A stretch of 64,000 bases of DNA from Stenotrophomonas maltophilia (lineage in GTDB: Bacteria > Pseudomonadota > Gammaproteobacteria > Xanthomonadales > Xanthomonadaceae). Below are positions 8,086 to 14,737 of the stretch, piece by piece. The notes beneath the pieces are model-generated. The model saw only the letters and a list, made by a program, of their open reading frames with translations, was not told the DNA's origin and did not search any database. Every line of letters starts with the position of its first letter. The stretch's first letter is position 1. The DNA lies in assembly GCF_004684085.1 (NCBI RefSeq), contig NZ_SRHZ01000048.1, forward strand, positions 62,001-126,000, given 5' to 3'. Position numbers and translations under genes: made by a program.

Positions 8086-9606
8086 ATGCTGCCGATGCGC
8101 GTCGCGCTTTCCGTGTTGCTGCTGGCTTCGGCGCTGAGCGCCTGCACCCCGGCCCCGGTTTCCACCGCCAACTCCGCCGAGGCACCCGCGCCGGCGTCCG
8201 CCATCGCTTGGCGCCAGGGCGATGTGGACGATGCCTTTGCCGAAGCCGCCGACAGCGGCAAGCCGGTGCTGCTGTACTGGGGCGCCGTCTGGTGCCCGCC
8301 GTGCAACCAGCTCAAGGCGGGCCTGTTCAAGGACCCGGCCTTCATCGCGCTGACCAGCAAATTCGTTCCCGTCTATCTGGATGGCGACGAGGAAGGTGCG
8401 CAGGCCTGGGGTGAGCGCTTCGGCGTACGCGGCTATCCGACCCTGATCGTGCTGGACCCACAGCGCAACGAAATCACCCGCGTGGCCGGCGGCAACGACG
8501 CCGCCGAACTGACCCGGGCGCTGACCATTGCCGCAGGCCGCCGCAGTGCTGTTGCCGCCACCTTGGCCACCGCGTTGGCAACGCCGGACCGACTGGCCAC
8601 CGAAGACTGGCAGGTACTGGGCGACTACGGCTGGGAAGTGGACGCCAACCGCCTCGCCGGCGAGCGCAAGAGCCAGGACGTACTGCGCCAGTTGTCCAAG
8701 GCGGCACCGGATGCCGCCCTGCAGCGCCGCTTCGCTCTGCTTGCCTTGGCAACAGCCGAGAAGCCCGATGCCTCGCCCACCGAAGTATGCGAGCTGCTGC
8801 AGGCAGTGCTGGCGCAACCGGCGGAAGTGCGCCGCAACCGTGAGTTGCTGGGCTATGCAGGCGTGCAGCTGGTCAAGCAGGCCAGTGCCGGGCCGGCCAC
8901 CAGCAACACGCTGGGACAGCAGCTGCTGGTCGCACTGGAGCGCGCAGACGCCGAGCGCGGTGATCGCGCCGACGACGCATTGTCGCGTGCGCTGACCGAA
9001 GTATCGCTGGCCCGCCAGCAGCAGCCGAAGGGTGGATTGCCCGCCGCGCTGGTTGATCGGGTCAAGCAGCGCGTGGCCGCTGCCGATGCCGCCGCCACCG
9101 ATGCGCATGCGCGTCAGGCCACGATCAGCAGCGCGGTCTATGCCCTGCGCGAGGTTGGCGACGACGCAGGTGCCGAGGCACTCTTGCTGGCCGAGCTGAA
9201 GCGCAGCGAACAGCCGTACTACTACATGCCCGAACTGGCCGAACTGGCCGAGCAGCGCGGCGACACCGCCGGTGCGCTGGAGTGGTTGAAGCGTGCCTAC
9301 GACGGTGCCCAGGGCCCGGCCACCCGCGTGCAGTGGGGCGTGCTGTACGTAGAGGGCCTGCTGAAGCTGGCGCCGGACGACGCACCACGCATCGAACAGG
9401 CCACCGCCTCGCTGATCGCCGAACTGGAAGCGCAGCCGTCGGGTTACCACCAGCGCACCCGCCAGCGCTTCGAGCGCCTGGCGGGGCAGTTGAAGACGTG
9501 GAGCGGCAAGCACCAGGGTGCGGAGACGCTGGCGCGGTTGCAGCAGCGGATGCAGCAGGCGTGCGGTGACCAGGTGGATGGCGCCTGCAAGGATTGGCTG
9601 AGTTGA
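8086..9606 (+). CDS. thioredoxin-fold lipoprotein with long helical C-terminal region
   Basis: Predicted envelope lipoprotein of 506 residues. A hydrophobic signal ends in the lipobox LSAC (Cys20). Residues 45-150 form a thioredoxin-like domain with active site WGAVWCPPC (Cys70, Cys73) and the cis-Pro region VRGYPTLIVLD. The remaining roughly 350 residues are helical and repeat-like, with short TPR-like stretches, and I do not recognise them. The role is probably thiol reduction or protein folding in the periplasm. ATG 8086 and ATG 8095 are both possible starts; either keeps the lipobox. A hairpin terminator follows. Confidence 0.8.
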   Translation: MLPMRVALSVLLLASALSACTPAPVSTANSAEAPAPASAIAWRQGDVDDAFAEAADSGKPVLLYWGAVWCPPCNQLKAGLFKDPAFIALTSKFVPVYLDGDEEGAQAWGERFGVRGYPTLIVLDPQRNEITRVAGGNDAAELTRALTIAAGRRSAVAATLATALATPDRLATEDWQVLGDYGWEVDANRLAGERKSQDVLRQLSKAAPDAALQRRFALLALATAEKPDASPTEVCELLQAVLAQPAEVRRNRELLGYAGVQLVKQASAGPATSNTLGQQLLVALERADAERGDRADDALSRALTEVSLARQQQPKGGLPAALVDRVKQRVAAADAAATDAHARQATISSAVYALREVGDDAGAEALLLAELKRSEQPYYYMPELAELAEQRGDTAGALEWLKRAYDGAQGPATRVQWGVLYVEGLLKLAPDDAPRIEQATASLIAELEAQPSGYHQRTRQRFERLAGQLKTWSGKHQGAETLARLQQRMQQACGDQVDGACKDWLS

Positions 9607-9616
9607 GTTGATGAAC

Positions 9617-9668
9617 GCGCTGGCGGCGGGTTCGCCTGCCGGCGCTTTTTTCGCCTGCCGGCGCTTTT
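9617..9668 (+). terminator. Rho-independent terminator, partly duplicated in tandem
   Basis: GCGCTGGCGGCGGG, TTCG loop, CCTGCCGGCGC then a T-run (9617-9651) is a good intrinsic terminator for the lipoprotein gene. The 19-nt unit 9631-9649 (TTCGCCTGCCGGCGCTTTT) is followed by an exact copy at 9650-9668. Confidence 0.75.
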
Positions 9669-9695
9669 GTTGATCCGTGTGGGAAAGCGGGCTCA

Positions 9696-9760
9696 GTAGT
9701 GCCAGCCCATGGCTGGCAGCTCGCATTGCATGAATGCTGCCAGCCATGGGCTGGCACTAC
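9696..9760. repeat. inverted pair of SMAG-like REP palindromes
   Basis: GTAGTGCCAGCCCATGGCTG... (9696-9720) and its near-perfect reverse complement (9736-9760, ending CTAC), separated by 15 nt. The pair could fold into one long hairpin. The rest of the 329-bp gap between the lipoprotein gene and sodA holds the terminator upstream and the sodA promoter downstream, with no gene seen. Confidence 0.85.
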
Positions 9761-9856
9761 TGAAACCGCTCTTCCTCTTGCCTTTGACTCCGTCTCCGCA
9801 CCTGCAACACGGAATGAATCAAGGCGCCGTCAGCGCACGCATTTCACCCCCGCCCC

Positions 9857-9887
9857 TTGACCTCAACCAATGTTGAGGTGCGATAAC
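9857..9887 (+). promoter_or_regulatory. SoxR/MerR-type promoter of sodA
   Basis: A TTGACC -35 (9857-9862) and GATAAC -10 (9882-9887) are separated by 19 bp, the overlong spacing typical of MerR-family-activated promoters. The spacer holds a perfect 7+7 dyad, CCTCAAC (9861-9867) and GTTGAGG (9872-9878), close to the SoxR consensus CCTCAAG...CTTGAGG. The regulator itself is not in this window; SoxR control is inferred. Confidence 0.6.
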
Positions 9888-9935
9888 AGTCTCCCCACGG
9901 CCAGCTCTCTGGCCTTCCCCACGGAGATTGCTTAG

Positions 9936-10565
9936 ATGTCGTACTCGCTTCCCCCGCTTCCCTATGCCTACGACGCCCTCGAGCCGCATTTCGATGCGCG
10001 CACGATGGAGATCCACCACAGCAAGCACCACCAGACCTACGTCAACAACCTCAATGCCGCCATCGAGCAGGCCGGCATCGCCGAGCAGCCGGTCGAGGCA
10101 CTGATTGCCAGCCTCGATGCGGTACCCGAGGCGCAGCGCGGCGCGGTCCGCAACAACGGCGGCGGCCACGCCAACCACAGCCTGTTCTGGACCGTACTCA
10201 GCACCAACGGTGGTGCACCCGATGATGAGCTGGCCGCCGCCATCGACCGCGATCTTGGCGGCTTCGATGCCTTCAAGGACGCCTTCACCAAGGCGGCGCA
10301 GACCCGTTTCGGCAGCGGCTGGGCCTGGCTCACCAGCGATCGCGATGGCCGCCTGCAGGTGGAAAGCAGCGCCAACCAGGACAGCCCGCTGATGGGTGCA
10401 ACCGTGGGCCTGTCCGGCAACACCCCGATCCTTGCACTGGACGTCTGGGAACACGCCTACTACCTGCACTACCAGAACCGTCGCCCGGACTACATCGGTG
10501 CGTTCTTCAACATCATCAACTGGGCCGAGGTCGGCCGGCGCTACCGCCAGGCCAGGGCCTCATGA
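9936..10565 (+). CDS. sodA: superoxide dismutase, Mn/Fe family (probably Mn-type)
   Basis: Dismutates superoxide in the cytoplasm. The 209 residues contain the metal ligands His27 ([10 protein letters not shown]), His81 (GHANHSLFW), Asp169 and His173 ([19 protein letters not shown]). The GGHANHS and QDSPLMG regions resemble manganese enzymes more than iron ones, although metal choice cannot be proved from sequence. Start ATG 9936 follows GGAGA. It heads a three-gene operon, overlapping the flavin reductase by 4 nt, and lies behind a SoxR-like promoter. Confidence 0.96.
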   Translation: MSYSLPPLPYAYDALEPHFDARTMEIHHSKHHQTYVNNLNAAIEQAGIAEQPVEALIASLDAVPEAQRGAVRNNGGGHANHSLFWTVLSTNGGAPDDELAAAIDRDLGGFDAFKDAFTKAAQTRFGSGWAWLTSDRDGRLQVESSANQDSPLMGATVGLSGNTPILALDVWEHAYYLHYQNRRPDYIGAFFNIINWAEVGRRYRQARAS

Positions 10566-11137
10566 GCGGCGAGACACTGCCGTACGCCGGGCCGTGGGCG
10601 GGGGTCTTCCCCGCCCCGGCCCCGGTGCCGTCGGTCGAGATGCCGCCGCGTGCTCTGCGGCGGCTGCTTGGCCACTTTCCTACCGGCGTGGCCATCGTCT
10701 GCGCGCGCGATGCGCAGGGCAAGCCCATCGGCCTGACCATCAATTCGTTCGTGCCGGTGTCATTGCAGCCGCCGCTGGTGCTGTGGAACCTGGCGTTGCA
10801 CGCGCAGAGCCTGTCCACCTTCCAGCGCGCCACGCGCTTTGCGATCAGCGTGCTGGCGGCCGACCAGGAAGCTCTGGCCCGGCGCTTTGCCGATCCGCAG
10901 GTACGCGACCGCTTCGACGGCCTGGCATTGCTGGATGGCGACGAAGACGCCCCGCCTCGCATCGCCGGTGCGGTGGCCCACCTCACCTGCACCCGTCACG
11001 CGCAGTGGCCGGTGGGCGATCACCTGCTGCTGGCCGGCCGCATCATCGAAGTGCACGAGAACGGCGGCCCGCCGCTGCTGTTCCATCGCGGCCGCTTCCA
11101 GCCCGGCCCGGCCGAACTGCTGGTGGAGGTGCGCTGA
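10562..11137 (+). CDS. flavin reductase-like domain protein
   Basis: A 191-residue protein of the flavin reductase (FMN-binding split-barrel) family: [60 protein letters not shown] and [13 protein letters not shown]. Such proteins reduce FMN with NAD(P)H for partner oxygenases, or bind FMN. Its ATG overlaps the sodA stop and its stop overlaps the next start, so the three genes form one translationally coupled operon. The partner enzyme is unknown. Confidence 0.85.
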   Translation: MSGETLPYAGPWAGVFPAPAPVPSVEMPPRALRRLLGHFPTGVAIVCARDAQGKPIGLTINSFVPVSLQPPLVLWNLALHAQSLSTFQRATRFAISVLAADQEALARRFADPQVRDRFDGLALLDGDEDAPPRIAGAVAHLTCTRHAQWPVGDHLLLAGRIIEVHENGGPPLLFHRGRFQPGPAELLVEVR

Positions 11138-11472
11138 TGAACATCGAGGCTCTGGAATGCATGCTGGCCAGCGGCAAGGACGGCGCGCTGCTGCGCTTCG
11201 GCCTGGGCAAGGGCTGGCTGGATGCCGGCAATCCGGTGCGCGCAGCGACCCATCTGGGCCGTTGCGTGGTGCTTGATCCGCAGTACTCGGCCGCCTGGAA
11301 GCTGCTCGGCAAGGCCTGGCTGGCCGGTGGTCAGCCGCAGGCGGCGCGTGAGGCCTGGCAACGCGGATTGAGCGTGGCCGGCAGCAAGGGCGACCAGCAG
11401 GCACGCAAGGAAATGCAGGTGTTCCTGCGACGCCTGGACCGCGAACAGGCGGCCCTGGCGAAGGCGGGCTGA
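11137..11472 (+). CDS. small TPR-repeat protein
   Basis: A soluble 111-residue protein with no signal peptide. Two tetratricopeptide-like units are visible: LRFGLGKGWLDAGNPVRAAT..VVLDPQYSAAW and LGKAWLAGGQPQAAREAWQRGL. TPRs mediate protein-protein contacts; its partner is unknown. Start ATG 11137 overlaps the flavin reductase stop (TGATG). The stop codon forms half of a hairpin shared with the convergent desaturase gene. Confidence 0.82.
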   Translation: MNIEALECMLASGKDGALLRFGLGKGWLDAGNPVRAATHLGRCVVLDPQYSAAWKLLGKAWLAGGQPQAAREAWQRGLSVAGSKGDQQARKEMQVFLRRLDREQAALAKAG

Positions 11473-11486
11473 GTCGATCAGCCCGC
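11464..11486. terminator. palindrome built from two convergent stop codons
   Basis: GCGGGCTGA (11464-11472) and TCAGCCCGC (11478-11486) form a perfect 9-bp stem with a 5-nt loop. The TGA of the TPR gene and the TGA of the desaturase gene lie within the two arms. It may act as a compact bidirectional terminator, though there is no clear T-run. Confidence 0.55.
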
Positions 11487-12626
11487 GTTGGCCGATGCCG
11501 GTGCGGACATGATGTCCGACATCGGCAGGCGGCGCGGCTTGCTCGGGAACGCGTGGCGCAGGATGCGCCAGACCACCTGGCCGAACTGGCGCGGCAGCGA
11601 ACCGTTGTTGTAGTGCTGGCCGTAGCGGCGGCAGATGTCCTTCACTTCCTTGGCGATGGCCGCGTAACGGTTGGCCGGCAGGTCCGGGTAGAAGTGGTGC
11701 TCGATCTGGTGGCTGAGGTTGCCCGACAGCACATTGATCACGAAACCACCGCTGATGTTGGACGAACCGCGCAGCTGACGCAGGTACCAGTGGCCGCGCG
11801 ACTCATTGCGCAGGCACTCTTTCGGGAAGGTTTCCGATTCGGCGGTGAAGTGGCCGCAGAAGATGATCACGTAGGTCCAGATGTTGCGCAGGCCGTTGGC
11901 CACCATGTTGCCCAGCATCACGGTGAGGAAGAACGGGCCGGCCAGCAGCGGGAAGAACACGTAGTCTTTCAGCACCTGGCGGGCCATTTTTCGTGCCACC
12001 GGGCGGGTCTGCATCCACATCGCACGGCCGCTGATACGACCCTTCAGCCAACGGCCCAGGCGCAGGTCCTGCGCGGCCACGCCCCACTGGAACAGCAGCG
12101 CGAAGATCGGCGCGATGATCGGCTGCAGCAGGTAGAACGGCTTCCAGCGCTGTTCCGGGAAGATGCGCAGCAGGCCGTAGCCGATGTCATCGTCCATGCC
12201 ACGCACGTTGGTGTAGGTGTGGTGGCGGAAATTATGCGTCTTGCGCCAGTTGTCGGCGGTGGCAACGATGTCCCACTCGTAGGTGTTGCCGTTGAGCTTG
12301 GGGTCGCCGGTCCAGTCGAACTGGCCGTGCATGACGTTGTGGCCCAGCTCCATGTTCTCCAGGATCTTGGACAGCGCCAGCAGCAGCGTGCCGACGATCG
12401 CGGCCGGCCACAGCAGCGGCATCCAGAACAGCGGCGAGAACGCCGCCAGGAACAACAGGCCACGGCCGCCCACGCCAAACCAGCGCACGGCGGCAGCCAC
12501 GCGGCGGATGTAGCGGGTATCGGAAGCGCCAAGGCTGCCGATCACGCGGTCGCGGATCGCATCGAGTTCCTGGCCGAAGGCATGCATCTCGGTGGTGCTC
12601 AGAGCACGGTCGGTAGCGCGGGTCAT
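11478..12626 (-). CDS. membrane fatty acid (acyl-CoA) desaturase
   Basis: A 382-residue integral membrane di-iron desaturase. The three histidine boxes are HNVMH (in ENMELGHNVMHGQFDW), HNFRHH (WRKTHNFRHHTYTN) and HQIEHH (LSHQIEHHFYPDLP). Hydrophobic segments lie near residues 50-90 and 175-245. It probably introduces a double bond in acyl-CoA or phospholipid chains, like Pseudomonas DesB. It is encoded just after its likely electron donor, the 2Fe-2S reductase, and the pair is divergent from a TetR regulator, as in the desCB/desT arrangement. Confidence 0.9.
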   Translation of the reverse strand: MTRATDRALSTTEMHAFGQELDAIRDRVIGSLGASDTRYIRRVAAAVRWFGVGGRGLLFLAAFSPLFWMPLLWPAAIVGTLLLALSKILENMELGHNVMHGQFDWTGDPKLNGNTYEWDIVATADNWRKTHNFRHHTYTNVRGMDDDIGYGLLRIFPEQRWKPFYLLQPIIAPIFALLFQWGVAAQDLRLGRWLKGRISGRAMWMQTRPVARKMARQVLKDYVFFPLLAGPFFLTVMLGNMVANGLRNIWTYVIIFCGHFTAESETFPKECLRNESRGHWYLRQLRGSSNISGGFVINVLSGNLSHQIEHHFYPDLPANRYAAIAKEVKDICRRYGQHYNNGSLPRQFGQVVWRILRHAFPSKPRRLPMSDIMSAPASANAG

Positions 12627-12638
12627 GGCAACGGGTCC

Positions 12639-13709
12639 TCAGAGATCCAGGGTCAGGTCGGTGGTCGGTGCGCTCACGCAGATCCGCACCGGCTGTGCCG
12701 ATTCGGACTGCAGGTCGCCGGTGCGCAGGTGACGGGTGGCGCCACTGACGCGGTCACAGCTGCAGCTGTTGCAGATGCCCATGCGGCAACCATGCTTGGG
12801 CTTGATGCCATGCGCTTCGAGGCTTTCCAGCAGCGAGCGGCCACGCGGTACGCTCAGCTGGCGGCCACTGCGCGCAAGCGTCAGCGACACTTCGCCTTCG
12901 CTGCTGGCATCGCGCAGCGGCGCCGGCGGGGTAAAGGCTTCGGCCTGGAAGCCAGCCACCTGCTGCGCCAGGCGCTCACGCGCAGCGGCAACGAAGGCGT
13001 CCGGGCCGCAGGCCAGCACATGGCGCTGCACCAGCGGCGTGTCATCGCCAGCCACCTGCAGGTCATGGGTATCGATACGCGCGGCCGGCACCTCACCCTC
13101 GCGGGTGGTCAGCAGATGCACGCGCAGGTTCGGATGCGTGGCTGCCAGCGCCTGCAGTTCATCACGGAACTGCAGATGGGCGGCGGTGCGCTCCCAATAG
13201 AACAGGTCCACCGGTGCTGCCAGCGGGCGCTTGCACGCGTCGCGCAACAGGCTGCGCATCGGCGTGATGCCACTGCCGGCAGCCAGCAGCAGCACCGGCG
13301 CGGCGGCAGGCATATGGAACTCGCCGAAGGCGGCATCAAGGCGGAACAGCTCGCCCGGCTGCGCATGGTTGACCAGATGCTGGCTGACCCGGCCGCCCTC
13401 GACTGCCTTGACGGTGATCGCCAGCTCGCGCGGGCCCAGTGCAGTCGGGCTGTAGCTGCGCTGCCACAGACGTCCCTCAATCTCCACGCCGAGGGTGACG
13501 TGCTGGCCGGCGCGCATGCCGGACCAGTGCCGGTTACAGCGCAGGACCAGGGTAGCGGCGCCCTCGCCGGCCGGCTCACGCCGGACCAGGCGGGCCACCG
13601 GCTCGCGCAGGGTCCACAGGGGATTGAGCTGGCCCGCCCAGAAATCGAACAGCGACGGCGAGACCCAGCGGTACGGAGAGAACAGGGACGGACGGACGAC
13701 AGCGCTCAT
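12639..13709 (-). CDS. ferredoxin reductase with C-terminal 2Fe-2S domain, desaturase partner
   Basis: A 356-residue electron-transfer protein. The FAD-binding part shows QRSYSPTAL, the NAD-binding part LLAAGSGITPMRSLLR, and the C-terminal plant-type ferredoxin domain KHGCRMGICNSCSC with spaced cysteines. It likely passes electrons from NAD(P)H to the desaturase encoded 12 nt downstream. ATG 13707-13709 is chosen because the protein then begins MSAVVRPSLFSPYRW, as in homologous reductases; an in-frame extension would run into the operator. Confidence 0.88.
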   Translation of the reverse strand: MSAVVRPSLFSPYRWVSPSLFDFWAGQLNPLWTLREPVARLVRREPAGEGAATLVLRCNRHWSGMRAGQHVTLGVEIEGRLWQRSYSPTALGPRELAITVKAVEGGRVSQHLVNHAQPGELFRLDAAFGEFHMPAAAPVLLLAAGSGITPMRSLLRDACKRPLAAPVDLFYWERTAAHLQFRDELQALAATHPNLRVHLLTTREGEVPAARIDTHDLQVAGDDTPLVQRHVLACGPDAFVAAARERLAQQVAGFQAEAFTPPAPLRDASSEGEVSLTLARSGRQLSVPRGRSLLESLEAHGIKPKHGCRMGICNSCSCDRVSGATRHLRTGDLQSESAQPVRICVSAPTTDLTLDL

Positions 13710-13730
13710 GAGCGAACTATACGGGCGCAC

Positions 13731-13754
13731 ATACACCTGTGTATACATGTGTAT
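13731..13754. promoter_or_regulatory. operator for the divergent desaturase/TetR promoters
   Basis: Overlapping dyads ATACACCTGTGTAT (13731-13744) and ATACATGTGTAT (13743-13754) fill the short gap between the divergent reductase and TetR genes. TetR-family fatty-acid sensors such as DesT bind this kind of site between themselves and the desaturase operon. Binding by the neighbouring TetR protein is inferred. Confidence 0.65.
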
Positions 13755-13771
13755 ATTGAACCGGATTGGGT

Positions 13772-14458
13772 ATGATTCAGCCTCGCCCCACCGGAACCCC
13801 CATGGCCGCCGCCACCGCCTTGTCGACGCCCGAAGACGCCAACAGCCCGGCCCGCCGTACGGTGAGCCGCGAAGATCTGCTGGCCGCCGCCCTGAAACTG
13901 ATCGGGCCGCACCGCAGCCTGTCCACGCTCAGCCTGCGCGAAGTGGCACGTGAGGCCGGCATCGCGCCGAACAGTTTCTACCGGCAGTTCCGCGACATGG
14001 ACGAACTGGCCGTGGCGCTGATCGATGCAGCCGGGCGCTCGCTGCGCACCATCATCGGCGAGGCCCGCCAGCGCGCCACCTCCACCGCCACCAGCGTGGT
14101 GCGCGTTTCCGTGGAGACCTTCATGGAACAGCTGCGCGCCGACGACAAGCTGCTGCACGTGCTGCTGCGTGAAGGCGCGGTCGGCTCGGACGACTTCAAG
14201 CACGCGGTCGAACGCGAGCTGCACTACTTCGAGGAAGAGCTGCAGCACGACCTTGTGCGCCTGGCAGCATTGGATGGAGCCAAGCTGTACAAACCGGAAC
14301 TGGTAGCCACCGCCATCACCCGGCTGGTATTCGCAATGGGCGCCACCGCCATGGACCTACCGCCGGAGAAGGACCCGGAGCTGGTCGAACAGATCTCCAC
14401 GATGATCCGCATGATCATTGTCGGCGCCCGCACTCCCGCCGCCTTCCGCCGCGGCTGA
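13772..14458 (+). CDS. TetR family regulator (DesT/FabR-like)
   Basis: A 228-residue repressor. The N-terminal helix-turn-helix reads LSLREVAREAGIAPNSFYRQFRDMDEL, very close to FabR/DesT, and the remainder is a helical ligand-binding domain with a conserved VGSDDFKHAVERELHYFEEEL stretch beginning GSDDF. Known relatives sense the ratio of saturated to unsaturated acyl-CoA. ATG 13772 is used; ATG 13802 is an alternative. Divergent orientation with the desaturase pair supports the assignment. Confidence 0.85.
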   Translation: MIQPRPTGTPMAAATALSTPEDANSPARRTVSREDLLAAALKLIGPHRSLSTLSLREVAREAGIAPNSFYRQFRDMDELAVALIDAAGRSLRTIIGEARQRATSTATSVVRVSVETFMEQLRADDKLLHVLLREGAVGSDDFKHAVERELHYFEEELQHDLVRLAALDGAKLYKPELVATAITRLVFAMGATAMDLPPEKDPELVEQISTMIRMIIVGARTPAAFRRG

Positions 14459-14471
14459 CGATCCGCTCCCT

Positions 14472-14508
14472 GGGGCGGATCCCTTTCCAAAGGAAAGGGC
14501 TCTGCCCC
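14472..14508. repeat. GGGTCGGATCCC-type hairpin repeat (copy 1, degenerate)
   Basis: GGGGCGGATCCCTTTCC, AAA loop, GGAAAGGGCTCTGCCCC. It belongs to a dispersed hairpin family with further copies at 19447, 20191, 20332 and 26095. The arms are imperfect in a conserved way (GGATCC opposite GGCTCT). No T-run follows. Confidence 0.75.
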
Positions 14509-14646
14509 CCGTCTCCCTGCCCCACATGGCAGCTCCATCCTTCGCATATGACCACCGGCAGGGTTGTGGCCATCACATGTGATGTTATAACAATCGCATG
14601 ATCTGACTCGGCCAGCACTCCACTCGGAATTGCTGCGGCTTCGTTA

Positions 14647-14662
14647 TATAGCACTTGCTATA
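14647..14662 (+). promoter_or_regulatory. candidate MntR box upstream of the TonB-dependent receptor
   Basis: TATAGCACTTGCTATA is an inverted repeat of TATAGCA around 2 bp, in the promoter region of the receptor gene. An almost identical palindrome, TATAGCAGGGGCTATA, precedes mntH at 18079-18094. Sharing between a receptor and mntH on either side of mntR points to the MntR operator. Confidence 0.7.
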
Positions 14663-14737
14663 TTGATGAGCCACTGCTTTCATATGCGCCAGCCAGGTCG
14701 CCCTCGCCGCCTTTCTTCCCACAAGGACGACGCCCTC

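Noticed and set aside
8056-9747. A 563-codon frame antisense to the thioredoxin-fold lipoprotein
   Set aside because: Low-complexity translation; the sense frame has lipobox and CPPC site.
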